NCBI GenBank assembly: GCA_041392625.1
Contig: JAWKLR010000001.1
Location: 62,001 to 126,000, forward strand
Length of the DNA: 64,000 nt
DNA from: M3007 sp041392625
GTDB taxonomy: Bacteria; Bacteroidota; Bacteroidia; Chitinophagales; Saprospiraceae
Direction: 5' to 3'
The translations under genes and the position numbers were made by a program. Under the pieces are notes generated by a model. The model saw nothing but the letters and a program-made list of their open reading frames with translations, searched no databases and was not told where the DNA came from. Positions 8,451 to 17,138 of the stretch are shown here, one piece after another (the first letter of the stretch is position 1; each line of letters opens with the position of its first letter).

Positions 8451-9530
8451 TTAGTCTTGCAAAGTAAATGCAATGCTGCGAATTCGACGGGTCTCGGTAC
8501 CGGATATGTTTTCTTTTAAGATCATTTTTTGTGTTGTTTCCTGGTTGCATACAGCCTGCATGTCCCGAATCCGGGCTGCGGGCACGCCATTTGCATGGAA
8601 AGCGTCCATCCATGCATCCAGATTTTTTTCTCTGATCCGGGTTGCGATGGCCTGGTTGAGTGCTGCCCGGTTTTTAACCCGGTCCGGGTTGCTTGCAAAC
8701 CGTGGGTCTTCCACAAGTTGTAGCTGGATTGCATCACAAAAATTCTGGAATTGCTTTTCGGTTCCAACTGCCAGTAAAACCCGTTGCTGGTCGGCGCAGA
8801 GGTAGCAATCGCCATACGGAGCAATGTTTGGATGTTGGGTACCCATGGGCTGTGGAATGTAACCGCTCATAAGAAAATTGGTGGCCTGATTGGCAAGGGA
8901 GGCAAGTGCACTTTCCATGAGCGAAGTCCGAACAATACTCCCTTTTCCGGTTCTGCTTTTTTTCAACAAGGCCAGCAATATTGCTTCCTTCATCTGGTGG
9001 GCTGCCAGCAGATCGATCAGGGCAACGGGCATTTTAACCGGTGGACAACCTGGCTCACCGCACATATACAGAAAGCCTGCTTCAGCCTGCAACACCACAT
9101 CAAACGCAGGCGTTTCATCTTCCGGGTCAGCAAAGGCTTGCAATTGAGCGCAAATCAGTTCCGGGTACAGTGCGTGGAGGGTATCCATGTCCATCCCAAA
9201 AGCCCGGGCGGCCGATGGCCTGAAGTTGCTTATTACGACATCGGCTTCTGCAATAAGTTGGAGTATCTGATCGCGCTCTTCAGGCTGTCTGAGATCCGCC
9301 ATCAGGTGTTTTTTGCCCCAGTTAACGCTACAGAAATAGGCTGAAATGGGACTGTCCGGGTTTTCGCTGGGAAGTTTCCATTTTCGGGTAATGTCTCCCC
9401 CCGTCGTTTTATTTTCAACCTTTATTACTTCTGCACCCAATTCGGCAAAAAACATTCCGACGGCCGGTCCTGCAAGTACAGAGGCGAGTTCAACAACTTT
9501 TAACCCGGCAAAAAACTGATCTTGTTCCAT
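8451..9530 (-). CDS. CaiB/BaiF family CoA-transferase
   Basis: 359 residues, family length. It transfers CoA between acyl-CoA and a free carboxylic acid (class III CoA-transferase); the natural substrate cannot be told from sequence. Seen: the N-terminal GLKVVELASVLAGPAVGMFF and AELGAEVIKVE signature, and D144 in PAFDVVLQAEAGF as the probable catalytic aspartate. It is the first gene of a likely three-gene minus-strand run (CoA-transferase, SH3 protein, Mrp), 47 bp before the SH3 gene. Confidence 0.9.
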   Translation of the reverse strand: MEQDQFFAGLKVVELASVLAGPAVGMFFAELGAEVIKVENKTTGGDITRKWKLPSENPDSPISAYFCSVNWGKKHLMADLRQPEERDQILQLIAEADVVISNFRPSAARAFGMDMDTLHALYPELICAQLQAFADPEDETPAFDVVLQAEAGFLYMCGEPGCPPVKMPVALIDLLAAHQMKEAILLALLKKSRTGKGSIVRTSLMESALASLANQATNFLMSGYIPQPMGTQHPNIAPYGDCYLCADQQRVLLAVGTEKQFQNFCDAIQLQLVEDPRFASNPDRVKNRAALNQAIATRIREKNLDAWMDAFHANGVPAARIRDMQAVCNQETTQKMILKENISGTETRRIRSIAFTLQD

Positions 9531-9648
9531 GTGCTTGTTTATGCGATTGCTTAGGAATGTAGGGAGGTGAAATGCTTGTTCGGGGCCTCCTTATGTTGTA
9601 TCTTTAAGAGTGCAATCGAAGCCATTACTTCATTCCTCGAGCACCTCT

Positions 9649-11157
9649 ATGAAATTATTTACTGCAGAACAAATCCGTGCCTGGGATGCCTATACCATTG
9701 CGCATGAACCCATTCGATCGGTTGATTTGATGAATCGCGCTGCCACTGTTTTAGCCAATTGGTTTGTGCACCTTTTTCCCGATTCCAACCAATCCGTTGT
9801 AGTGGTTGTGGGAACCGGAAACAATGGCGGAGATGGTCTGGCTCTGGCCCGAATCCTGCATTACAGGTTTTACGATGTGAAGGTATTGCACTGTGCGTTT
9901 GGTACCAAGCATTCAGAGGATTTTGACATTCAAATGAAAACCCTTCCGCCCCGGGGCGATCTTCCTGTAATCCACCTGAAGTCAGATGCGGATTTGCCGG
10001 CGATATCTCCGCAAGCCATTCTGGTTGATGGAATTTTTGGCTCCGGACTCAACCGTCCACTTTCGGGGGCTTATGGTGAATTGGTTCGGCGATTGAATCA
10101 ACTGCCCAACCCCAAAGTTGCAATTGATATACCCAGCGGTTTGTTTGCCGATGACATAACAGATGGCCCGGTATTTAGGGCCGATTATACCCTCAGTTTT
10201 CAAATCCCCAAGCGGGCCTTTCTAGTGCCTGAAAATGCGGAGTTTGTGGGGCAGTGGGCATTTGAAAGCATTGGTTTGCATCCGGATTTTGCCAAAAATG
10301 AGCCCTGCAACTATCGGCTAATCACGAAAAAATTCATTCGGAGTTTGATGCATGCGCGACCAAAATTTGGTCATAAAGGAACGTTCGGACATGCATTGCT
10401 CCTTGCCGGCGGGTATGGGAAAATGGGAGCCGCGGTGTTGGCTGCTCAGGCCTGCCTGCGGTCGGGAACGGGCTTACTCACCGTACATGCACCCCGGATT
10501 GGAAACCTGGTTTTACAAACGGCTGTTCCGGAGGCGATGTACAGTCCCGATCAGCGGGCCCGGATATGGACTTCTTTGCCTCCCGATCTGCAACCCTATT
10601 CTTCCATTGGGGTAGGGTGTGGGATTGGTACTGCTGAACCTACTGCCAGAGCCTTGCTCCGGCTGCTCCAGGCCACCGATAAGCCCCTGATACTCGATGC
10701 GGATGCCTTGAATTTACTTGCAGCGCACAGCGACTGGTGGCGGCACGTGCCGGTTAACAGCATTTTGACACCTCACCCCAAGGAGTTTGAACGGCTTTTC
10801 GGAAAAAGCACGACCAGTTTCGAGCGTTTGAATTTGCTTCAGACTGAAGCCGATCGTCACGGAGTTTTTATTTTGCTAAAAGGTGCCCATACAGCTGTGG
10901 CTTGCCCCGACGGAACCCTGTGGTTTAATACAACCGGCAATCCGGGTATGGCTACCGGAGGAAGTGGTGATGTGCTTACCGGCATCCTTACCGGTTTGCT
11001 GGCCCAGGGCTATGCGCCTGCTGATGCAGTGCGCATCGGAGTTTACGTTCATGGTCTTGCAGGTGATCTTGCTGCTGCTTCCCTCGGGATGCATGCCATG
11101 ATCGCCGGTGATTTAATTCGGTTTTTGGGTCCGGCTTTTAAAAGTCTGGAGCCATAA
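9649..11157 (+). CDS. nnr: Bifunctional NAD(P)H-hydrate epimerase / ADP-dependent dehydratase
   Basis: 502 residues, matching the two-domain repair enzyme that epimerises and dehydrates damaged NADHX/NADPHX. The N-terminal YjeF_N epimerase domain (1 to about 210) has GTGNNGGDG at 55-63 and IDIPSGL. The C-terminal ribokinase-like dehydratase has GHKGTFGHALLLAGGYGKMG, ILTPHPKEFERLFG and the catalytic NTTGNPGMATGGSGDVLTG. An upstream in-frame ATG at 9610 is possible; MKLFTAEQIRAWD at 9649 is the family's usual start. A TATCTTTA at 9599-9606 may be its -7 box. Confidence 0.95.
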   Translation: MKLFTAEQIRAWDAYTIAHEPIRSVDLMNRAATVLANWFVHLFPDSNQSVVVVVGTGNNGGDGLALARILHYRFYDVKVLHCAFGTKHSEDFDIQMKTLPPRGDLPVIHLKSDADLPAISPQAILVDGIFGSGLNRPLSGAYGELVRRLNQLPNPKVAIDIPSGLFADDITDGPVFRADYTLSFQIPKRAFLVPENAEFVGQWAFESIGLHPDFAKNEPCNYRLITKKFIRSLMHARPKFGHKGTFGHALLLAGGYGKMGAAVLAAQACLRSGTGLLTVHAPRIGNLVLQTAVPEAMYSPDQRARIWTSLPPDLQPYSSIGVGCGIGTAEPTARALLRLLQATDKPLILDADALNLLAAHSDWWRHVPVNSILTPHPKEFERLFGKSTTSFERLNLLQTEADRHGVFILLKGAHTAVACPDGTLWFNTTGNPGMATGGSGDVLTGILTGLLAQGYAPADAVRIGVYVHGLAGDLAAASLGMHAMIAGDLIRFLGPAFKSLEP

Positions 11158-11166
11158 ACATATAAG

Positions 11167-11205
11167 AAAAGCCCGACTGCTTCAAGTGAAAACAGCCGGG
11201 CTTTT
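11167..11205. terminator. Bidirectional intrinsic terminator
   Basis: AAAAGCCCG (11167-11175) pairs with CGGGCTTTT (11197-11205), with A run before and T run after. It serves both the NAD(P)HX repair gene and the convergent thioredoxin gene. Confidence 0.85.
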
Positions 11206-11222
11206 ATTCTACAATTATTTGC

Positions 11223-11540
11223 TTAGAGCAGCGCGTTGATTTTAGCCTCCAATGCTTGTTTGGTAGTTGCTCCTACGATTTTTTCCTGGAGCTCGCCGTT
11301 TTTAAACAGGAGGAATGTAGGGATACCACGAACGTTGTATTCTGTTGGTACCGTTGGATTGTCGTCAACATTGAGTTTTCCGATTACAGCCTTGCCTTCG
11401 AATTCGGTAGAGAGTTGCTCGATTACCGGATTCATCATTTTGCATGGGCCACACCACTCAGCCCACAAGTCGATCAATGTAACATTGGAGGCGTTGAGTA
11501 CTTCTGTTTGGAAGTTGTCATCGGTGAATTGATATGCCAT
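11223..11540 (-). CDS. trxA: Thioredoxin
   Basis: 105 residues with the active site WCGPC (W29, C30, C33), the cis-proline loop RGIPTFLLFKNGE, and the C-terminal helix: a canonical cytoplasmic thioredoxin that reduces protein disulphides. The ATG at 11540 is preferred over a TTG two codons upstream. It has its own terminator downstream and no operon partner. Confidence 0.95.
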   Translation of the reverse strand: MAYQFTDDNFQTEVLNASNVTLIDLWAEWCGPCKMMNPVIEQLSTEFEGKAVIGKLNVDDNPTVPTEYNVRGIPTFLLFKNGELQEKIVGATTKQALEAKINALL

Positions 11541-11696
11541 TTTCAATAATTTTAATGGATGGTGTAATTATGTTTTTTTCTACTAGAGTTAACTCTAACA
11601 AGTTTATGACGGATTTGGTTGCAAAGGTAATGGAAAATCAAGCAGAGAATCCAGCTTCAAATTGAAAATTGTCGGGGCCAGAACAATTCCCGCACT

Positions 11697-12335
11697 CTAA
11701 AACAGATTGGCAAACCAGTGCTGCAATTGGATCAGAAACGAACTAAACAGGCTGGGTTTGAGAACCAGGGGAAACATGAACCCGAATACCGCTCCAAAAA
11801 AGTGGGCCACGTGATCGATGTTGTCCCGCCCTTTATCAGCAGCATAGGAGGAGTACCACAGATACAGGATTCCGAAAATGAAACCCGGAATAGATAGTTG
11901 GTCGGGTAAGAAGATAAATCCGATGCCCATAGTTGGTTCCAGCAAAATTGCGGCAAAAACAACCGCTGCTACTGCTCCGGAAGCACCGATGCTTGCAAAA
12001 CCCGGGTTATCCTTGTGTTTGGAATAGGTTGCCGAGGAGGCCGCTACAATACCCAACAGGTAAAAAAGTAGAAACAGGACCTGGCCAAACTTTGGGAATA
12101 AAAACTGAAACCACTGCTCCAATCGTGGCCCAAAGAAATACAGGGTCAGCATATTGAAAAAGAGGTGCATCTGATCGCCGTGCAGGAACCCGCCGGTCAG
12201 CCAACGATAATACTCACCGCTTCTGGCTTCCTGGTACGGGTAGTGCTTGAGTTTGTAGAACGTTTCCGGGTTGTTCCAGGCCGAAAGGGAAGCCAAAACA
12301 GTTGTTCCGATCAGCAAATAGGTTATTAGTGCCAT
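11697..12335 (-). CDS. Rhomboid family intramembrane serine protease
   Basis: 212 residues with six predicted membrane helices. Seen: HxxxN-type motif HGDQMHLFFN ending at N61, catalytic GASG with S119, and H178 in HVAHFFGAVFG as the second catalytic residue. It cleaves membrane proteins within the bilayer; the substrate is unknown. It lies between thioredoxin and rlmH on the same strand but with separate spacing of 80 bp or more. Confidence 0.93.
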   Translation of the reverse strand: MALITYLLIGTTVLASLSAWNNPETFYKLKHYPYQEARSGEYYRWLTGGFLHGDQMHLFFNMLTLYFFGPRLEQWFQFLFPKFGQVLFLLFYLLGIVAASSATYSKHKDNPGFASIGASGAVAAVVFAAILLEPTMGIGFIFLPDQLSIPGFIFGILYLWYSSYAADKGRDNIDHVAHFFGAVFGFMFPLVLKPSLFSSFLIQLQHWFANLF

Positions 12336-12415
12336 TTTATCTTATTTATCGTTGATTGATTAGCCCTGACTGTGCTTAGATTTAACAAATAAACGAACAA
12401 TTATTTATAAGCATT

Positions 12416-12886
12416 TTATCGGTTGTGGTAAGGCTCATTTTTCAGTATGGTCATTGCCCGGTACAATTGCTCGAGGGCAAAAAGTCGAATCATCTGATGG
12501 GAGAAGGTGAGTTTGGACAGCGACCACTGCGCATTGGCCCGGTCGTACAGGTCTTGATGAAATCCGAATGCACCACCAATCAGGAAAATAAGTCGGCGGT
12601 GCGGGGCGTTCAGTTGGGTCTCCATCCATTTTGCAAGTCCTTCGGATGTGAATTCTTTTCCGCGCTCATCGAGCAAAACGAGGAAGTCGGTACTTTGTAA
12701 TTTGTTGAGCACGAGTCGGGCTTCATCTTGTTTTACAACGTGCTCTTCGCCGGTTTTTAGTTTGCTGTTGGGCAAAATTTCAAACTGAAACGGCAGGTAA
12801 TTTTTCAGCCGCTTTTCATAGATGCCAATTCCCTTGTCGAGGTAGGCTTCCGCTGTTTTTCCTATAGTCCACAATTCTATCTTCAT
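12416..12886 (-). CDS. rlmH: 23S rRNA (pseudouridine-1915-N3)-methyltransferase
   Basis: 156 residues, the typical length of this SPOUT methyltransferase. Seen: N-terminal MKIELWTIGKT, LLDERGKEFTSEGLA, the AdoMet-binding knot FLIGGAFGF, and the C-terminal SLSKLTFSHQMIRLFALEQLYRA pattern ending in PYHNR. Its ATG overlaps the stop of the upstream SWIM gene by one base (TGATG), so translation is probably coupled. In-frame codons continue upstream inside that gene but are not used. Confidence 0.95.
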   Translation of the reverse strand: MKIELWTIGKTAEAYLDKGIGIYEKRLKNYLPFQFEILPNSKLKTGEEHVVKQDEARLVLNKLQSTDFLVLLDERGKEFTSEGLAKWMETQLNAPHRRLIFLIGGAFGFHQDLYDRANAQWSLSKLTFSHQMIRLFALEQLYRAMTILKNEPYHNR

Positions 12887-14574
12887 CAGAAACTGAGTTT
12901 TTTGGTGCTGCGTCCGGCTAGGATTTCCTCGAACTCTTCCGATAGGGAAGGGCGATCCGGAAAGTTGGCAATCAATTGATTCGCAATGCTGGTTGCTGCC
13001 TGTTGTTTTCCCTGATTGGCTAGTCGAAGTAGTTTGTCGTAGCAAAAAGCAGAAGCCGGTTTGCCAAAATGATCTTTGAGGTGTTGACTGAGTTGCAATT
13101 TGTATTCTTCAATGATAAATGCGTCCTCCAGTTCGGCCGCATATTGTTCCAGCAAATCCAGGTTACCGGCAGTGTGCAATACGGCTTGCAAGCTGTTGTA
13201 ATTCTTTTCTGAAGCGAGCAAACTCGCGATTCTATCCGTTTGATTCTCCAGAATCAGTTGTCTCAATAGTTCCTCCAGTTGCAGGGGCCAACGGTTTCCG
13301 GCGTGCGATTTTAATGCCTCCAGGTAGAGCGCATTTCCTGTAGCAATATACCGACGCTCAAAAAGTGAGCGCAAGTGCTCTGGTTCACTCAATCGTTGAC
13401 TGGATTCCAGCAGGAGCGCATCGGTTTGTCGGGTTTGCAAGGGGCTGAGTTTCATGGAATCGAGCACGGCTTCTGCAGATCGGACCACGGCCTCATGATA
13501 TCCGAGCGAGGAGAGAAACTGGAGTTGATCCAGGATGCTGTTTGTATTGCTCGCTGAATTGCAGAGAATTCGCGCGCAGGCATCCGGATTACCGCGTCGG
13601 GCATAGGCTGTCAGCAAAATCTGTTGTGCCAGTGCCTCCGGCACCTGGTTCTCTTCTTCCCAAAGTTGTTTTACCTGTTCGAAATACGAATCGGACTCCA
13701 TAAAAGGGGCCAGGGATGCCGCAAGGCGATTATACAACAGCTCCGGTAGTTTTTTGAATTCAATTAAACTAAACAGAAAGTTGCTGCTGGCTTCGCGGAG
13801 TTCGGGTGCCAGTTTGTTGGACAAAAGCAGGTGGTCGATTGCATCAAACGCCTTGTTTTCAAAATGGAGTACTTGCTCCAGGTTTTGTTCAGCCTGGATT
13901 TTTCCTGCAAGTGGCGACAGGATATGGATGATTGCAGATGCAATTTGGAAAGCTGGTGTATAGAAATGTGCTTCCAGGGCAGTGTCCATTTGGGCTGCTA
14001 AATCATCCAGGGTTCTTCTCAGGCGGCGAAAGTCTGTTTGTCGGTTGATGTTTTTTGAAATGGCAGATTCCAGTACCAGTTCAAATGGATTTTTGCTGCT
14101 TTGAATTTCTCCGGCAAACCAGGTTTTGAATGCCAATGCAAAATCCCGATCCCTCCGGGCATATTCCTGGATGAAATCGCTCAGTTTTTCAGCCGGAATG
14201 CTGGATAAAACATGCTGTACCGTCAATCGTCCAGAGTCATTGCTTTTTTCTTGTTTTGCTTTTTGAATTACTTTTTGCTCAGCACGTTTTTGTAAAAACT
14301 GTCTGAGGGTAAGTAGTCCGGCTGCCACGTGGGCGCACATGAGTTGCCGTTGTTCGCTCCAGCATTCACAACTAAATGCATTGATTTTTTGCGGACTGAT
14401 GATGACCTCTACCTCATAGCTAGAGATGCCGTCCTGAACCATGGCCACCCAATAATTTTTCTCCAGCTCCTTCAGTGATTTGACGGCAGCGTGCTGTACC
14501 AGATCCTGTGCTATGTTCCAGGTGCCGGGATTGATGGAAAATTCAAAATCGCGCAGGCGGTACTTTTGCGCCAT
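12886..14574 (-). CDS. SWIM zinc-finger domain protein
   Basis: 562 residues. The N-terminal SWIM finger has ligands C69, C71, C80 and H82 (CxCx8CxH); this domain binds zinc and is linked to DNA or protein binding. The remaining 450 residues are helical and repeat-like with no recognised catalytic motif. SWIM proteins in bacteria are often partners of SNF2-type helicases, but none is nearby. It is coupled to rlmH through a TGATG overlap and has its own promoter at 14666-14697. Confidence 0.85.
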   Translation of the reverse strand: MAQKYRLRDFEFSINPGTWNIAQDLVQHAAVKSLKELEKNYWVAMVQDGISSYEVEVIISPQKINAFSCECWSEQRQLMCAHVAAGLLTLRQFLQKRAEQKVIQKAKQEKSNDSGRLTVQHVLSSIPAEKLSDFIQEYARRDRDFALAFKTWFAGEIQSSKNPFELVLESAISKNINRQTDFRRLRRTLDDLAAQMDTALEAHFYTPAFQIASAIIHILSPLAGKIQAEQNLEQVLHFENKAFDAIDHLLLSNKLAPELREASSNFLFSLIEFKKLPELLYNRLAASLAPFMESDSYFEQVKQLWEEENQVPEALAQQILLTAYARRGNPDACARILCNSASNTNSILDQLQFLSSLGYHEAVVRSAEAVLDSMKLSPLQTRQTDALLLESSQRLSEPEHLRSLFERRYIATGNALYLEALKSHAGNRWPLQLEELLRQLILENQTDRIASLLASEKNYNSLQAVLHTAGNLDLLEQYAAELEDAFIIEEYKLQLSQHLKDHFGKPASAFCYDKLLRLANQGKQQAATSIANQLIANFPDRPSLSEEFEEILAGRSTKKLSF

Positions 14575-14665
14575 GAGTGGGTGCTGTTTTAGTGGCAGGT
14601 ACGAAGGCCGGTATGCTCTTTAAATCTGATCTTTTGTAAACAGATTTTAAGTTTAATCAAAACTT

Positions 14666-14697
14666 CAAAAATAGGTTCTTTCCATCAAATCCCCAAA
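14666..14697 (-). promoter_or_regulatory. Promoter of the SWIM-rlmH operon
   Basis: On the minus strand, TTTG (complement of 14694-14697), a 20-nt spacer, and TATTTTTG (complement of 14666-14673), an exact fit to the Bacteroidota consensus, about 92 nt before the ATG at 14574. Confidence 0.6.
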
Positions 14698-14799
14698 ATG
14701 TGGGACAGAAAGTGCTCAGGCATTTGCCTGCTTTCTCCGGTAATGTTCTGCCAATTACTTTTTAAGCAAATTGAACATGCTCCTCGGTTCAAGTCCTTA

Positions 14800-14807
14800 T
14801 CTTTGAA
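14800..14807 (+). promoter_or_regulatory. -7 promoter element before the SixA-like gene
   Basis: TATCTTTG fits TAnnTTTG exactly, 83 nt before the ATG at 14891. With the divergent promoter at 14666-14697 it explains this 316-bp gap; nothing else was seen in it. Confidence 0.45.
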
Positions 14808-14890
14808 CCAGCCATCAGTTTTGTGCTGATAGTTATGAATGCGATCTTATTTTAACCTGATATTTTCAGGTTCGAAAAGCCCAGAATACT

Positions 14891-15388
14891 ATGCGATCTC
14901 TTTTTCTAATTCGCCATGCTAAATCTAGCTGGGATCATCCCGGCTTACGGGACAGCGAGCGCCCATTGAACAAACGCGGGCTATCGGTTGCGCCTCAAAT
15001 GGCTGCCTTGCTTGCATCTCGCGATGTCAAACCGGATTTGTTGATTAGTAGCCCGGCTAATCGCGCCTTTACAACTGCCGGTTACTTTGCACGTGCATTT
15101 GGCTATCCGGAGGATACTATCCGGCAGGAGGCTGTTGTTTATGAAGCACTTCCACGGGATATTATCCGACTGGTCAGTGCACTTCCCGATGAAGTGACTA
15201 CTGTATTTCTGTTTGGCCACAATCCAACCTTTACCGAGTTGGCAAATCTGTACAGCGATTCCTTTATCCCAAACGTTCCTACATGTGGAATTGTACGGAT
15301 TGACAGCATCGCGCGTTCCTGGGAAGCATTTTACGAAGGCAACAGCCGGGTTGTAGCCCGGTATTTCCCCAAAGAGGTGCTTGTCTGA
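14891..15388 (+). CDS. SixA-like histidine phosphatase
   Basis: 165 residues, histidine phosphatase superfamily (branch 1). Seen: the phosphate-binding RHAKSSW with catalytic H9, the LNKRG pattern, and the second histidine in FLFGHNPTFTELAN. SixA of E. coli removes phosphate from phosphohistidine on phosphotransfer proteins; the target here is unknown. The gene is followed after one base by the lipoprotein gene, so the two are likely co-transcribed. Confidence 0.88.
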   Translation: MRSLFLIRHAKSSWDHPGLRDSERPLNKRGLSVAPQMAALLASRDVKPDLLISSPANRAFTTAGYFARAFGYPEDTIRQEAVVYEALPRDIIRLVSALPDEVTTVFLFGHNPTFTELANLYSDSFIPNVPTCGIVRIDSIARSWEAFYEGNSRVVARYFPKEVLV

Positions 15389-15389
15389 T

Positions 15390-15785
15390 ATGTTTAAAAT
15401 CGAATTCAAAGCCCGTCCCGTGTTTAGATTTTTTTCAAAAAACAGGCTGCTGATTTTTGCAGCGCTTTTGTTCCTCCATGTTGGTTGTGGAGAGCAAACC
15501 GAAGTGCAGGAGCCAACGCTTTCTGACGAAAAAGTTGCCCGCATTATGGCGGATTTACAACTGGCAGAATCGGCTACCACGGGCCTGGTGGGTCTGCCAA
15601 AGGATAGCCTCGCTGCGCTTTATTTCGATCAGGTATTCAAACTCCACCATGTGAGCCAGGAGCAATACGAGGCCGATTTGAAAATCCTTACAAACGATGT
15701 CGATCGTTTTGAAGCCATTCTCAATAACGCGCGGGATATGCTGGAGCCCCCTTCGGAGGTGAAGCAGGATACAACGGGGAAATAA
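15390..15785 (+). CDS. DUF4296 domain lipoprotein
   Basis: 131 residues. A hydrophobic segment ends at a cysteine in HVGCGEQ (about residue 32), fitting a lipoprotein signal. The remainder (ARIMADLQLAES...LYFDQVFKLHHVSQEQYEADLKIL pattern) is the Bacteroidota family DUF4296, of unknown function. The ATG at 15390 follows the SixA stop by one base; a TTG at 15381 is an alternative start. Confidence 0.82.
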   Translation: MFKIEFKARPVFRFFSKNRLLIFAALLFLHVGCGEQTEVQEPTLSDEKVARIMADLQLAESATTGLVGLPKDSLAALYFDQVFKLHHVSQEQYEADLKILTNDVDRFEAILNNARDMLEPPSEVKQDTTGK

Positions 15786-15797
15786 ACACAGCACCTC

Positions 15798-16974
15798 TTA
15801 GTTTTCCAGGAGCAATTCCACTCGGCGGTTGCGCTGCCTTCCGGTGCCCGTCTCATTGTCGCCAATTGGATTCTGCTCTCCGAAGTCCTGTTTGCTCAAT
15901 TGGCTTGCGGGTACATTTTGCCCCAGTAAAAAATCCCGTACGGCGGTACTTCTTTTTTCTGCAAGTTTCTGATTGTAAACGGAACCTCCTTCGCTGCTGG
16001 CATAGCCTGACAGGCGGAGTGTCCGGTTTGGGAAATCCAATAAGTATGCAGCTACTGCGCTGAGGTTTTCTTTTGCAATTGCATCTAATTCGGCGCTATC
16101 GTAATCAAACTGGATATTCGGTGCGATGAATTTTGAAACCGGAGTCGTTGCCTTTTCAATGATTGAAAGTTCATCTTGTGGGGCTGACTTTACCGGGGTT
16201 TGTTGTTTGCTTCTCGACTCCAATTGCTGTACGAATTGCTGGTTTTTTATCCATGCCTGTTGATCTTCTTTGGAAAAAGCCTGGATAGGCTCCACACCCG
16301 TTGCCTCCCAAACGGCGATATCATCAATGTAGGCATAGTAATGCCGATACCGCTGTTTTCGGTGAGGGTGGAGTCGTTGTGAAAAAAATTGCCAATGATA
16401 AAACTCTGAAGTGGTTGGTAGGTACGAAGGAATCCTGTACCAGCGTCCAGATATTCTTCTTATCGTACTTGCACAGTTCTTTTTGATAGGACTGTGGTTT
16501 TAAAGGAAGCAAACCCACTACATCTACATGGGTTTCATTGGGTAAAAAGGCTATCCCGATGTTGTTGGCTCCCTGACAATGATAATGGACGTAAAAAGAG
16601 AAATAGTATTTCTTGCCGGGTTCGAGCGGTTTGCTCAGGCTTCCCTGCAGATATTCCCGCTTCGGGTTTTTATTGGTCCCTCCATGTACATTTAGTCCGA
16701 CTACATGCTGTCCGCTACGGGCTTGAAACGGCCAAAGCGCACCCTGTGGGTCGTAGACCGATCCATTGACGGTTCCATACAATTGCGGGCTGCTCAGGGT
16801 AGGAGCGGTCCATCCACTTGCTGCACCTACGGATGTGAGCCGGTCAACCGTGTGGCCCGAGCGAATAGTTTCAAAACTCGGGTTGATAACCAGGTTTTCA
16901 ATTCCATTTTCCTGTGCAAATGCCAGGTGAGTGGCGAAAAACCAAAAAAGTAGACTGAGGTGCTTTTTATGCAT
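15798..16974 (-). pseudogene. OmpA-family protein, frame broken twice
   Basis: The N-terminal part (16974 down to about 16410) has a signal peptide and a galactose-binding-like domain of the type found before OmpA domains in Bacteroidota (NLVINPSFE start). The C-terminal part (16345 to 15798) has YIDDIAVWEATG, then an OmpA peptidoglycan-binding domain (LSGYASSEGG, NQKLAEKRSTAVRDFL, FGEQNPIGDNETGTGRQRNRRVEL). Between about 16410 and 16345 the homologous reading passes through a third frame (FIIGNFFHNDSTLTENS), so two indels separate the halves. The complete product would anchor the outer membrane to peptidoglycan. Sequencing error is at least as likely as true decay. Confidence 0.75.
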
Positions 16975-17022
16975 AGGAGTGAAATTTATACGTACTCATT
17001 CGAGCCGATCACCACATTGAAT

Positions 17023-17071
17023 AAAAAAACGCTAAGCAAACTCCGTAAATCGAAAGTGTACTTAGCGTTTT
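17023..17071 (-). terminator. Terminator of sucC
   Basis: Read on the minus strand, AACGCTAAG (complement of 17061-17069) pairs with CTTAGCGTT (complement of 17029-17037) and is followed by seven T. It lies 66 bp past the sucC stop codon. Confidence 0.8.
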
Positions 17072-17138
17072 GAACAGCAGATTGCATTATAAGTAGCCTG
17101 GATTGAAATGGATTTCCAATTCAACCCAAGCAGTTGTT

